A DNA stretch of 64,000 nt. It comes from Phymorhynchus buccinoides. Its lineage: Eukaryota; Mollusca; Gastropoda; Neogastropoda; Raphitomidae. Below, piece after piece: positions 31,665 through 43,277 of the stretch. A program made the translations under genes and the position numbers. The DNA lies in the NCBI GenBank assembly GCA_017654935.2, contig CM065697.1:48940420-49004419 (forward strand). Reading direction: 5' to 3'. Below the pieces are notes generated by a model. The model worked only from the letters and a program-made list of their open reading frames with translations. It was not told the origin of the DNA and made no database searches. Positions within the stretch are counted from its first letter, which is position 1. Each line of letters begins with the position of its first letter.

Positions 31665-31919
31665 TATATGACACTGACAGCCGACAATCACAATCAACAA
31701 AGGGAAACAACCTAGTATTACTGTGTGGGCTCTCCACACCCGGTATTAATTACTGCACAGTCAATACGGGGTAATTGCATGGGGTATGACTAGGTCAGAA
31801 GCCTGGTATCCACAACACTGTACGTTGTCTATATTATGTCCTAATGACATTGATCTTGTCTTGTAGAACTAGCTGTGAAACACACGTAGTACATACATGT
31901 TCCTACATAATTTGTTTAC

Positions 31920-31966
<47 letters not shown>

Positions 31967-32680
31967 ATTTTAATTTTAGAAAACCTGCTCACAGACAACA
32001 GACAGACAGATCAACAATCAAATCAAATCAACTAAAAAGCCCAAACCTCTGATAAGTTCTCGGCTAAAGTAACACACATTAAGTCTTGTATAAGTTGTAA
32101 GTGAACTTGCCCCTCTTCACAAGTGTTCAACAAAATGAAATCAATATCAATCAACACATGATCAATACCAAGCAATCAGACTACTGGTAGGTGGGGGCTG
32201 CAATTCCAATAATAGGCAACTGAATGATCCCCCCACTCTCTCCCTTTTCCCCCTCCCTGCCCCCTCTTTATTTGTTAACTCTTCTGAACACTCATCCAAC
32301 TTTTATGCTTCATCCCAAAATAAACATTAGTTCTTTTTGGTCTCTTGTCTCTGCCTGCCTGTCAGTCTGTCTCTCTGTCATTAGTGTCAATGTCTCTCTC
32401 TCTCTCTCTCTAGTAACTCATCTCTTCTTAACTCTCTCTCTCTCTCTCTTGTCCTCAAGTTTGCCCCCTTTTCTTTTAAAGATTCATCAAAATTTCATGA
32501 GTTCTAAGGCAGCTTCATCAGCTAACGTCTACTGAATTACTTATTTTTTTCTCTTTCATTTTGGTCGAAGTGAATACCTTTTGAACGAGGTTTGATTAGG
32601 ACATTGATTGCTGAAACGACAGAATTTAAAAAAAATAGTATAAGTGCCTTTGTATACTTCAAAGCATACTGGTTTCCATC
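31665..32680. other. Intergenic with CT microsatellites (31924-31964, 32393-32410, 32430-32450)
   Basis: Short CT/GA tracts lie in otherwise ordinary AT-rich sequence. No gene was recognised. Confidence 0.4.
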
Positions 32681-32683
32681 TTA

Positions 32684-32935
32684 GCACACACACACACACA
32701 TATATACCCAGCACACACACACACACATGTATACATACATATCAAGCCACAAAAAAAACCCACCATGATATTGATAAACAATCTTTGTACATGTACGTGT
32801 AGTTGTAGTTGTAGTTGTACTTGTAGTTGTACACAAACAAACACACACACACACACATCATGCATACACACATATCAAGCCAAAACAGTGTTTAACACCA
32901 TGATATTGATAAACAATCTTTATACATATACACAT

Positions 32936-32973
<38 letters not shown>

Positions 32974-33048
32974 CATGCACACACATATCAAGCCAAAACG
33001 GTGTTTAACAGAATAACACCATGATATTGATAAACAATCTTTATACAT

Positions 33049-33102
<54 letters not shown>

Positions 33103-33115
33103 CTCAAGCCAAAAC
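32684..33115. repeat. Three ~120-bp tandem units with CA microsatellites
   Basis: The words CATGATATTGATAAACAATC and ATATCAAGCCAAAAC repeat at 32763, 32900 and 33019, each followed by a CA tract of different length. A GTAGTTGTAGTTGTA run is at 32799. Confidence 0.85.
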
Positions 33116-34210
33116 ATCATAAACAATTCTTAGCAACCATGCAGCTGCCTGCAGTCATGCATCAAAACAAAACCACCCATTATCCAGTCAGTGTGTGATG
33201 AATAAATGAATAATTTGTACCCAGTAGTTCAAATCAATAGCGATCAACACACTGCCCAGGAAGTGCAATAGAACAGGGAGTGGCTGCAAAGCCACACAAA
33301 GACGAAGACGAACAATCCACTGATAGTGATATCCTACCGTTTTGTTCACTGTTTTGCTTTAACTCTTCTAGCAGCATGGGCGACTATATTCACTGCCAGT
33401 TCTTGGCTTGATTTGATTTTCCTAGTAATCTAAACCACATTGAATGATTGCTATGTAGAGTATGTGATTATACTAAACAAATTTTTATACAACTTGCCAC
33501 AAACAATAAGTAACCCAGTCATACAGACTCAACCTATGAACCAACTCATAATTCTATGATTTTCGCGATGAAAAAAAGAGTATTTAAAAGTACTAAAAAG
33601 TAATAGTACACTTCTAAACTTCAATTACTATTTATAGCACATGTATGTATATATATATGAGAGCTTCTCAGTCCTGCATTTATACACAAGGATGACAGGA
33701 TTACAGGATTGTTGCCCATGTACCCTTTTGCTCTTCTACCCTCATAAACTGTAATCACACTATTTTTCCACTACCCCCACTATTTCTCTCCCACTGACCT
33801 TTGGGCTGATTGTGAACTATACTCACAAGAGGAAGATCTACAACCTGCCAACTTTGCTGTCTTCACTTCATGACTTAAGTGCCTAGGGCACGAAACGTTG
33901 AAGTTTCTCCTTTTCACAGGTACCTTGTTTTTTATACCTACCATTTTTACATTATATAGGTATAGTCATAAACAAGGATGACAGGATTATGTTCTAACAC
34001 ACACACAGATTATGTAGGTACGGTCACAAACACTTGCACAAGATACGACAAGATAATTGTCGCATTCAAAGATGTGTTTGCATGCAAATGTGTTTGTTGA
34101 TGATTTCTTGATGTGCTCATGTGTGCGTAGATTTGTTTTGTTGCTAATTTGTGTGCATGTACTTTTCCCTTTTCCCATTTTGTTTGAAGGGTTATGTCCA
34201 TGGATCAATA
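33116..34210. other. Intergenic, no gene supported
   Basis: AT-rich sequence. CCTAGGGCACGAAACGTTGA near 33890 has the look of a repeat end but is single here. No exon or RNA gene was recognised. Confidence 0.35.
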
Positions 34211-34372
34211 CAGTGGAGCCTCCCATTATCAGACTCCCTCCCACATAAGACCTACTTCTCTGAGATATTGCCCTTCTTTGTAAGCATTAAAATTACCCCC
34301 CTTATAAGACCCCTCCCTTATAAGACCTCATTTTGGATGATTTTTGAAGGTCTTATAAGGGAGGTTCCACTG
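34211..34372. mobile_element. pogo/Tigger-like MITE, copy 2
   Basis: It starts CAGTGGAGCCTCCCATTATC and ends TATAAGGGAGGTTCCACTG. The left flank is TA; the right flank is GA, so the target duplication has decayed. It has the same interior motif (GATATTGCCCTTCTTTG) as 31489-31664, but inverted and diverged. Confidence 0.75.
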
Positions 34373-34639
34373 GATAGTTCTATGGTTACGTTACATATGT
34401 TTGATTGGTAGAGTCTGTCAACTGGTGTAGGGATTCGACTGGATCGTCGCAGGCCTGGCTGGGGGTGGTGGTCTGGCCCGGGGAAGCTGGGGTGTGGTTC
34501 GCTCTGCTGGCGCCTGGGTCATCGCGTCCAGAATCGGGTTGGTCAGGCCACGTGGTGGATGGCCTGGCCTGGCCTGCAGCAGCGATGGTTGCAGGTGTCC
34601 CTCGTTTTGTCGATAGGTGCCACCATTGTTTTTTTTTAT

Positions 34640-35150
34640 GGTGTGTGACCGTGGCTCTGCTTTCTTCTGCAGCGGCTACTGGTGTCCGTGGGCCGCTTCG
34701 TGACTGCACAGACTGTCCCCTTTTGCGTGGATCCCGTGCCATCCTGCCGTAGTACAGCTTCTGAGACTGTTGGCGTTCTGCGAGTCTCAGCGTGTTTGGG
34801 CATGGTTGGGGTTGGGACATCACAGTCTGTGATGTAGAACTCTGCCACATGCCACTGTGGCTACCTGTGTCGGCATGCGATGGTGATCACGCCATACTGC
34901 CTGATGGGCGTGCCGTTGTAGGCATGGAGGATGGTTCTCCTGGTCTAGACGGTTCCGTCAGCAGGGAGCCCATCACTGTCCAGCTTCTCTAGAAACATCT
35001 GTCGAAAGATGCACAGGGGAAGGATGTTCCCCTGTGCACCCATGTCCACTTTGACTTTGAGGTAGGCAGGGCGTTTATATTGGATGTCCAGTTTGGCATA
35101 ATGCTTGTTGGCGGTCCTGGCTCTGGCAGCATCGATGGTCGACTCCTCTA
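34640..35150 (-). pseudogene. Gypsy-like LTR retrotransposon, protease-region fragment
   Basis: The minus strand encodes RPAYLKVKVDMGAQGNILPL, then LHAYNGTPIRQYGVITIAC, the pattern of a retropepsin-like domain. In Gypsy elements the catalytic motif is normally D-T/S-G-A; here it reads D-M-G-A, so the active site looks changed. Stop codons at about 34965 and 34853 interrupt the frame. No LTRs, reverse transcriptase or integrase are seen, so this is a degraded fragment. Confidence 0.65.
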
Positions 35151-35454
35151 CTGCTGCTGCTGTTGCTGGTGGCCCAGCTCTCCCTTGAGTCTCCTTGCAC
35201 TCCTACTGTTTTCTCTGATCCCCAACCCCTTCATTTTATTTCCCTCTGCAGTGATGAACTGTCCTGAGACAAGGGATATTAATAGGACAATGTCCTGGCT
35301 CTTGCAGAAATCAAGACAAAGTGTGCCAGTGTTAATAAAAATGTAATCAGACATTATTTTGTCCTGGCATATGAGAGAACACAATAGGACATTTTGAATT
35401 CTAATAGTAATAGGTCAATGTCCTATGACCGTGGCCTCTGGACATCATTGTATC

Positions 35455-35505
35455 ATGTGTGTGTGTGTGTGTGAGTGTGTGTTGGTGATGTGATGTGTGT
35501 GTGTG

Positions 35506-35593
<88 letters not shown>

Positions 35594-35613
35594 CTCCACT
35601 TTCTGTGTCTGTG

Positions 35614-35652
<39 letters not shown>

Positions 35653-35687
35653 CTCCACTTTCTGTGTCTGTGAGTGTGTGTCTGTGT
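35455..35687. repeat. (GT)n microsatellite with TTTCTCCACTTTCTGTGTCT interruptions
   Basis: Three GT blocks are separated by two identical 20-bp interruptions (35591 and 35651), implying tandem duplication of block plus interruption. Confidence 0.95.
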
Positions 35688-35819
35688 TACTAGAAAAGCA
35701 AGGGAAAGGAAAAAGAAAAGGAGGGCTGAAGGAGGGGGAGGAAAAAATGAGGGGGGAGAGCAGGATAAAAACACAGAAGCAGAAACAGGCACCCAGGGAG
35801 ACATAGTATGAATAAAGAC

Positions 35820-36234
<415 letters not shown>

Positions 36235-36235
<1 letters not shown>

Positions 36236-36560
36236 AATTGAATGAATTTTATTTATAGAGGGTAATAGAATAAGCAATAACATGCTTTTTTACATCCAGC
36301 CCTCTGAAAAAAAATACAAATAAAAAAGTTGAAATGGAAAAGGAAAATGAGCACAGACAATATAAGAATGCAAAATACAACCCTATATAGTAGCACAACA
36401 ATAACAAAATCAAACCTAATATTATTAACTATACTCATTTTGAACGTGCATAAATTAAGAGTAGGCCTAAGCACATACTCACGGAGAACAAAACCAAAAT
36501 AATCCTACGTACTTTTCATACTCATCTTTAACATGCACAAATTTAGAAGTGTACAAACAC
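36235..36560 (-). mobile_element. Probable LINE 3' end, reversed
   Basis: The reverse complement runs to CTATAAATAAAATTCATTCA followed by ATTCAA units. This resembles the AATAAAGTTGTATTGAATTG tail at 45870-45905. It is A/T-rich and contains no reading frame. The assignment rests only on the tail. Confidence 0.4.
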
Positions 36561-36568
36561 ATATTAAA

Positions 36569-36569
<1 letters not shown>

Positions 36570-36607
<38 letters not shown>

Positions 36608-36663
36608 ATTGATTGATTGAATTTTATTTAGAGAGAGAGAGAGAATGTGAGAGAGAGAGAAAG

Positions 36664-36749
<86 letters not shown>

Positions 36750-36853
36750 AGGTGTCAGACAGACAGAATCAGAGATGAATACAAACAGATTTTGAAATCA
36801 AACAGACAGAGAAAAGAGACTTTCACTTTGACTTTGTATTCTATAACCCAAGT
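36570..36853. repeat. (GA)n blocks plus second copy of the 35919-36023 segment
   Basis: GA tracts at 36572-36604 and 36659-36739 end in about ten G. The segment 36749-36853 then repeats 35919-36023 almost exactly, including GAAATCAAACAGACAGAGAA and TTGTATTCTATAACCCAAGT. Confidence 0.9.
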
Positions 36854-38164
36854 CTCTTGTCCGAGTCTTGAGGTGACTCAGGTCACAACAAATTGTATCT
36901 AAACCTCCCCGGTTTCATGGCAAAATAATCAGTGTTGATTGCGGCCAGGCACAACGAAGAAGAAGAAAAGTGAAACTTTTAAAACAAATTTCAGAGTCTT
37001 TTTAATGATTTTGACCGATTGTCTTTCAAAAACTTGCTCAGACCCAAAATAATTTTTGCAACATCATTGCCAAAGAGGGGACGTTATATAGGCCGCGAGG
37101 CCTAGGCTTGAGAGCCTGTCCCTACTACTACTAATAATAAAAAGTAGACTTGAACTTGAAGTGACTTGTGTTCATTTTAAATAAAGATAAAGTCCTTGAC
37201 TGTTGACAACACAAATACTCTTACCTTCCTCGAAAATTCTCCCCCAAAAAACTCTTCAAGTGTGCAGTCGACAAGAGGGCAACAGATTTAGCTCTCCTTG
37301 CAATGCCCTGTCAACGACGTCACCGACTCACGCCTGCAGCTGAGTTCAGTTTACAACCAAATCCGTCTAGTCGTCTTGGATACTGAAGTTTCGAAACACA
37401 TTTTATCAATAAAGATCAGTCTTTACATCCACAAAACAATGTAGCTACTTTGAGAAATGTCATATTCTACTTTTACTGTAAATTTCCTTCATAGTTTCTG
37501 TGAAAAATGTCCACAAATTTTGAGATGGCGACTTCGAAAGCGACAGAAGCCGCTCTGCTCCCTTCGCGTCTGTGGATTCCGGAAGTTGACCTCATGTGTT
37601 GTTGGGTGCTTTTGGTGACGTCGTAGGAAAGTGTGACAATCTAAAAATAGATCAATGCGGGTTTGACGTCAGAGGAAACTGTGTAGATTAGCTTGTAAAA
37701 TCGAAAGGAAAAGTAGGTAATTTGCTACTACACGAAATGTTCATATGCCACTGGGTATGTTCCCAAAGGGTTTAAGCTGAGGAACGAAAACAACAACAAC
37801 AAGAACGTATTTTTTACACGGCCACTAACTATTTTATTGCCTAGGTAGCTAAATTGCACTTCTGTCTGTCGGAAATGAAAAGTTTACTACTTCTTCTTCT
37901 TCTTTTCTTCTTCTTCTTTTCCTCAGTGTTGAGTATCCACAGTCAAAGGTTTGATTTTTTTAATACTATTCCTACACGTTTTTTTGTTTGTTTTGTTTCT
38001 TAATCTCATAAACATTCATTTGCACAGCAAACTGTGTATCTAAAATACTTAAACTATCCCTAACTGTTTTGGGTTCTATCTTCTTCCCATAATATCTCAT
38101 CAGTTCACTTTCTACAGTATCCTTGCTGAACTTTTCTTTCTTGTTCGTACTACCCCCTAAAGTG
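36854..38164. other. Intergenic; promoter-like candidate near 37480-37630
   Basis: The 37250-37680 part is less repetitive and richer in CG. It has TTTTGAGATGGCGACTTCG at 37519, a YY1-like ATGGCG context starting a 33-codon frame (37525-37626). This could be a first exon or promoter, but nothing links it to a gene. The word GGCCGCGAGGCCTAGG at 37092 is shared with the tail at about 2010. Confidence 0.3.
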
Positions 38165-38231
38165 CATCAGAATCTTCAACGTGATGAAGTTGGCTGCCTA
38201 AAAAAGTATGGCGAAGAAGAAGAAGAAGTCG
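38165..38231 (+). mobile_element. Short dispersed element with (GAA)n tail, third copy
   Basis: AGAATCTTCAACGTGATGAA, then GTTGGCTGCCTAAAAAAG and a GAAGAAGAA tail, matches 5250-5306 and the reverse of 16678-16745. Confidence 0.6.
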
Positions 38232-38390
38232 GGCAAGAAAAACAAAACAAAACTAAAATCCAATATAAGGCGACCCAGCCAGCCAGGTCTCGCTGATCAC
38301 GGTGTGATGCTGAGTCGGAGAAACCTGAGATAGGGAGAACAATTATAGTCTTGATGGTTGACTGGAACGAGCCGGCCAAAGATTTCGTAA

Positions 38391-38422
<32 letters not shown>
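38391..38422 (+). repeat. Poly-G run, 32 G
   Basis: An uninterrupted run of about 32 G is followed by GGTCCCGGGGGGTCCCG. Further G runs lie at 38815-38833, 39079-39097 and 40876-40900. Confidence 0.95.
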
Positions 38423-38423
<1 letters not shown>

Positions 38424-38978
38424 CCCGGGGGGTCCCGATGGTGTTTTAGGGACTAGCTAATTCATAGGTCCCGGGTTAAGGGGTAGTGTCATTTTGGAGG
38501 CCTAGGGAGCGAAGCCCCCGGACAATTTTACAATTTTGTTATTATTAAGGCAAAAATCTAGTCATATTCCTACTTTTCACCCTTGTATTTAAAGACCCAC
38601 CAGACTCACGTGTCAAAATCACGGGTTTCACGTGTTTCCCCTCTTATAGCTGGCACGAAATCTTGTTTTGACCAGGCTTGACTCCCATACAAATGCCCAA
38701 AAATTAAAAACGAAACATTTTAGAGAACAGCCTCAATTTGAAGTTGGGGGCATTTGTTTGTGTGTCACAGATATGGTGGGTCCGTGTGTCTTCAAGGTAC
38801 ATGCTTAGGGCAAAGGGGGGGGGGGGGGGGGGGTCCGGAAACCAGCCCCCCCTCCCTAGATCCGGCCCTGATCATAGACACTTAGCTTAAACGTACGCTA
38901 TGTATCTTGGCTTAGACAAAAGGATTTAATTTGGGTGGCCAACACTTCGTCGACATGACATTTTGTTGAAAGACACTT

Positions 38979-39097
<119 letters not shown>

Positions 39098-39179
39098 CTA
39101 GTGTCTAGGCTAACATCACGACACAAATGCACAGGCTACTGCGTCACTCTCAACGTGACGCCGTGTTGGACCATGTGAC

Positions 39180-39324
39180 TTCCGCGTCATTGTTGGCCAT
39201 TTGCTGATGTTAGTCAGCGGTGGAGCGGTCAGAAGGAAGGTTGGACACGTGTTTGTTTCCGTCATTGACTCTATTTCCAGAGTAAACGTTGAACAACGGG
39301 TTTGTTTGTCATCTAAGATCTTCG
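39180..39324 (+). promoter_or_regulatory. Possible 5' untranslated exon or promoter
   Basis: This is a non-repetitive, CG-containing stretch with GCGGTGGAGCGGTCAGAAGG, ending at a donor-like ATCTTC|GTGAGTATT. It would be correctly placed and oriented for a first exon of the SOCS-box gene at 42 kb. No direct evidence connects them. Confidence 0.25.
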
Positions 39325-39649
39325 TGAGTATTATTAACGCATCATACTGGTAATGTGATATTTGCCTTGTGATATCTAGGCCTAATTTTGGTGTTGATCA
39401 AATCATGAAATAGGCCTATATATGAGCAAGTGTGCAGTTATTAGCTTCCCCACCATGTTCTAATGTTTCTACTTCTCCTTCTTCCTATTACTGGACTGAG
39501 CCTCACGGCGTTTAAAGTCCAACTTGGTACGCGACTGACAGGCGGCGTGTTTCAAGTACACTATTTTCCGTTCTCATGAAAATAACCGCAATCTAACAGG
39601 CCTACGTACTAATCTCTATCTCTTACCCAAGTACAACACAATGTTTCGA

Positions 39650-39868
39650 TAGCTTGGAGTCAAAACGGACTATATTTAGACAGTCCATTGACAAACTATT
39701 GAACTTATTACAAAAAACTAATAACTTGTAAAAAAAAAAATGACTGCTGAATTTTTTATATTTCTGCAGTCATTGTTTGATACAAGTTATTAGTTTGTTT
39801 TAAAGAAATCCAATAATACGTCAATTGACTATCTAAAGATAGTCCGTGTTGACTCCAAGCCATCGGTT
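39650..39868. mobile_element. Foldback element with ~95 bp arms
   Basis: Left GCTTGGAGTCAAAACGGACT and ACTAATAACTTGT are mirrored on the right by ACAAGTTATTAGT and AGTCCGTGTTGACTCCAAGC. GACTGCTGAA and its complement meet at the centre. Arms are about 85% alike by eye. Confidence 0.8.
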
Positions 39869-40126
39869 TGTTCTCAGAGTAAATTTTTAATGGACATTTT
39901 TGTAGAATTATGTAAGGGTAGCGCAGCTGCACCTTATAAAATTGTAGTAAACAATCGGGACACTGTGGTCAGAGAGAGCTATTTCAGCTATTTCCCATAC
40001 TCTCCCCCCTTTGTTGCGAGGTTGTGAGTTGTGTGCTCCCTGACCAGTTCTAACGGAACGGGAGTACAATGCAATAGGAACGAGGGTTGTGTGTTTCTCT
40101 GTATGAACGCGTGCATGTGTGCGTGT

Positions 40127-40175
<49 letters not shown>

Positions 40176-40204
40176 TGTGCGTGCGCGCGTGTGTGTGCGT
40201 GCGC

Positions 40205-40248
<44 letters not shown>

Positions 40249-41127
40249 AATAGGCTACATTGCAATAGGAACGAGGGCTGTGTGTTTCTCTGTATGAACG
40301 CGTGAATGTGTGTGTGTGTGTGTGCGTGCGTGCGTGTGTGTGCGCGCGTGCGTGCGTGCGTGCGCGCGCGCGTATGTGACCAAAGGAATGTTCCAGTCCA
40401 TATCACCCAAACCAGTGAACCGATTGTAACAAAACTTTTTGGTGTAATGATTCCTTTTGACCTTGAAGTTGTTGCACGTGACTGTTAGTGCCCGTTCAAC
40501 GTTCTCCGATCTGAAACAGGTACACGTGGGACATGTGTATCTATAAGACAGTGGGACCATCCTGGAGGTACAGCTTTCCCACTGTTTTTTTCCACCCGGC
40601 CAGAGGACGGGTTTTGTGTGTCTGTCTGTCTGTGTATCGGTTATCTTAAAAACTGCTGAACGGATTTTGATCAAAATGTTCTTGTTTGTGTAAGAAATTA
40701 GGCATAATAAGGCCAATTTAAACATAGAAGGGTGGTTATAATACTGGGGGTGGGGTGGAGAGAAAAAAAAGAGAGGGTGAGTTGAAAGAGTTGTAAGGTG
40801 CTTGTGATGTAATAGAGAGCGAGGGTGGTTGGAAAGGGAGAGCATGTGACTGTTGGTGTATGGTCTATCACAGGAGGGGGGGGGGGGGGGGGGGGGGGGG
40901 TGAGTAAAAAGGAGATAGGGATGGATAAAATGAGGGTCATTATGAATAGAGAGGATGTCATGGGATTGCAAGTGGCGTGTGTGTGTGTGTGCGTGTGTGT
41001 GCATGCGCGCGTTTTAAGCGTATGCTACGAAACATATCTCTGGCCGGGTTTGTACTGTCGTTGTGCGTACCTGCCGCTGGGTGATGCCCTTGTGTTTAAT
41101 TTTTTTTTTTAATTATGACATTTGCAG
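39869..41127. other. GT microsatellites (40110-40247, 40308-40375, 40976-41010) and G run in intergenic DNA
   Basis: The two big GT blocks are preceded by the same TGCAATAGGAACGAGGG and GTTTCTCTGTATGAACGCGTG, so the block is duplicated in tandem. The words AAAACTGCTGAACGGATTTTG near 40650 resemble a common invertebrate repeat. No gene was recognised. Confidence 0.6.
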
Positions 41128-41585
41128 CACGCTTTATCAGTATCTTAAAATGGCAGTGACACAAAGGAGGGTAGTGGGCAGTGTAGGCTCAGGGGAAAGG
41201 AGAACAGGTGAGCAGAGCTACACAGTCAGTCATTGAGTGGCCAGTGAGACAAAGGAGGGTAGTGGGCAGTGTAAGCTCAGGGGAAAGGAGAACAGGTGAG
41301 TGGCCAGTGAGACAAAGGAGGGTAGTGGGCAGTGTAAGCTCAGGGGAAAGGAGAACAGGTGAGCAGAGCTACACAGTCAGTCATTGAGTGGCCAGTGACA
41401 CAAAGGAGGGTAGTGGGCAGTGTAGGCTCAGGGGAAAGGAGAACAGGTGAGTGGCCAGTGAGACAAAGGAGGGTAGTGGGCAGTGTAAGCTCAGGGGAAA
41501 GGAGAACAGGTGAGTGGCCAGTGACACAAAGGAGGGTAGTGGGCAGTGTAGGCTCAGGGGAAAGGAGAACAGGTGAGCAGAGCTA
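41128..41585 (+). repeat. Tandem array, six units each carrying a splice donor; possible 5' exon of SOCS gene 1
   Basis: Units of about 62-88 bp contain AAAGGAGGGTAGTGGGCAGT and end in GAGAACAG|GTGAG(T/C), a strong donor (junctions near 41207, 41295, 41358, 41447, 41509, 41571). The first unit follows an acceptor-like TTTGCAG at 41127. It has an ATG at 41150 opening MAVTQRRVVGSVGSGERRT. Splicing from 41207 to the acceptor at 42046 would enter the same frame as the SOCS gene. This may be a further exon-edge echo array. Confidence 0.45.
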
Positions 41586-41750
41586 CACAAGTCATGCAGC
41601 TACTGAGATTCGCGCATGCCTCAGTCAGTCTTGCCAGATTTGCACCGCTGAAGTGCAGCTTGTTTTTCTTGTTTTTCTCTTTAAGACCCACGGCCACTGA
41701 AAAGTAATTTGGTCATTATAGCACCTTCCTTTAAAAGAAGAGGGAAATGT

Positions 41751-41970
41751 CAGGGCTCGCAATCGTCCCGCAAAACAAGGGGTCCCAGGGACTCCTTCAC
41801 TTACAGTATAGAGGGTCCTAGAGGCGGGATAGAGGTTCCCAGTGGCATAGCGAATGCTAAAACGAATTTGTCTAGTGCATCCCTGGGACCCCTTGCACAT
41901 TCTTTTAGAGGGTCCTGTAGAAAATTATAGTGCTTCATAGACCCCCAAATGGGGGTCCCTGGGAGCCCTG
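41751..41970. mobile_element. MITE with CAGGGCTC-type inverted ends, copy 3
   Basis: CAGGGCTCGCAATCGTCCCG at 41751 and GGGGTCCCTGGGAGCCCTG at 41970 delimit a copy very close to 18029-18226 and 30840-31049. It lies in the presumed 5' intron of SOCS gene 1. Confidence 0.8.
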
Positions 41971-42046
41971 GAAGTATGCATTGCAAGTAAAATATAGGTC
42001 AAATCAGTTAAATGGAAAACAAAAAATCCTTTTGTTTGTGTATCAG

Positions 42047-42201
42047 GTTATGGAACAGTCAACTTCGGAGGTCATGGAGGCCATGACGATCCAAACCAGC
42101 CTATCACATACCAGGATACCAGGATACTGCCTTGACTACTGCCCCTACACCAGCGTCTCCAAAGACTCCTGGAGACAGAGAGGGTCTTAGCAGAAAAAAC
42201 A
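42047..42201 (+). pseudogene. 5' part of SOCS gene 1 exon, frame interrupted
   Basis: After a good acceptor (GTGTATCAG|GTTATGG, 42046/42047) one frame reads GYGTVNFGGHGGHDDPNQPI and then TYQDT. It meets a perfect 8-bp tandem duplication (ACCAGGAT twice, 42110-42125) and a TGA at 42133. Beyond the stop the same frame runs open (LLETERVLAEKT) into the main protein. Either the stop marks 5' UTR or the duplication has damaged the N-terminus. Another frame from 42051 is open to 42190. Confidence 0.4.
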
Positions 42202-43266
42202 ATGAATGGTATGAAAGCATTCATGTGGAAGCCAAGAAACACTGTAGTGCCTGAAGACGAAATCCACACTCTAATCGAAGCGTGCTTCCAGAAGCAGTGC
42301 TACAACTGCGTAATGTCAGTCACCATGGCTTGGAGATTCAGAATCAGAATGGAAGACATAGTCGACAGGCTGCCGGACCTGGAGCAGGAATTCTGGGACC
42401 GTTGGATGCATCCTCTTGTCTTAGTTGGTGAATATGGCGCTGTCCTGATAATCCTGACCAAATGTACGAGGCACAACTATCCGAAACTTCTTTGCAAATT
42501 CGCGAATGTTTTTGTAAATATGAAGGATTGGTTGATGAAGAGAGATGCGATAGTTGGCACAATTTTACACCGCAGTTCAGAGAGGGATGCTGCAGAGTTG
42601 GAAACAATGATTAAAAGTGTGTGTCAGATGGGTGACTATCGAATGCTAGAGTTCTTATTGTGTTTTGACAAAACACATGTGCAGCTTGCGATTCAGTCGG
42701 CATTAATGTCTACTTCTGGTAAGGCTTGGATCCGTGTATTTGTGCCTTATGGATTCCCAAAACGATGCAAGTTTCTGTCGGTGGCTTGTAAAGCCGGTCT
42801 TTCGACAGTGGCCTCCAGTCGTTTTTCCCACACAGATTATTATGAACTGTCAACCTGTGCAGTGAAAACTAACCAGTTAGCCCTTGTGCAAATCCTTCAC
42901 AACATCAGCCTCATGAACAACCACAGTGTGTTTGAGCTGAGCAGGACTCAGAGCAGGCACGTGAAAGAGGTAGAGGAGAGAATTAAGGAGTTAGAGGACA
43001 GCCCTGCCACTCGTTCTCGCGCAGCCGAGTTGGAGGAAGCCAGAAAGATCGCAGCTTTCCTGAATAGCAAGGCCTGTGAGCCACGGTCCCTGGAGAGTCT
43101 GTGCTTCCTGGAGATCACCAGACACCTGGGCTGGGGCGTGCCCCGGGGAACTAAGGTGGACGCCTTACCCCTGCCCACTGTGCTCAAAGACAAGCTCAGG
43201 AATGGCTGTGTGGGCGATTTACCCCAAACGCCCCCAGTTGAGCACGATCCACCAGAAGAAGTCTAA
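42202..43266 (+). CDS. SOCS-box protein, ankyrin-like helical body (SOCS gene 1)
   Basis: The 354-codon protein starts MNGMKAFMWKPRNTVV. SOCS-box proteins act as substrate receptors of Cullin-5/Elongin B-C ubiquitin ligases. Residues about 296-333 form the box: SLESLCFLEITRHLG (BC box), then KVDALPLPTVLKDKLR, with the LPLP Cullin-5 motif. Residues about 50-250 are repeated helix pairs such as GDYRMLEFLLCF and NQLALVQILHNI, resembling degenerate ankyrin repeats. Residues 251-290 are a charged helix. There is no kinase, SH2 or WD40 signature. The start is the first Met after an in-frame stop at 42133, and the true N-terminus may lie upstream. A decayed copy of the last 110 bp follows the stop. 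Confidence 0.8.
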   Translation: MNGMKAFMWKPRNTVVPEDEIHTLIEACFQKQCYNCVMSVTMAWRFRIRMEDIVDRLPDLEQEFWDRWMHPLVLVGEYGAVLIILTKCTRHNYPKLLCKFANVFVNMKDWLMKRDAIVGTILHRSSERDAAELETMIKSVCQMGDYRMLEFLLCFDKTHVQLAIQSALMSTSGKAWIRVFVPYGFPKRCKFLSVACKAGLSTVASSRFSHTDYYELSTCAVKTNQLALVQILHNISLMNNHSVFELSRTQSRHVKEVEERIKELEDSPATRSRAAELEEARKIAAFLNSKACEPRSLESLCFLEITRHLGWGVPRGTKVDALPLPTVLKDKLRNGCVGDLPQTPPVEHDPPEEV

Positions 43267-43277
43267 TAGTTTGTGAG

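Noticed and set aside
34405..34752. 115-codon plus-strand frame opposite the Gypsy-like fragment
   Set aside because: The protease-like signal is on the minus strand; the plus frame is its shadow.
37525..37626. 33-codon frame starting MATSKATEAALL in a promoter-like context
   Set aside because: It is short, with no partner exon or homology; kept only as part of a possible promoter region.
40255..41004. 249-codon minus-strand frame
   Set aside because: It is Thr-His-rich because of microsatellites at both ends, with no domain in the middle.
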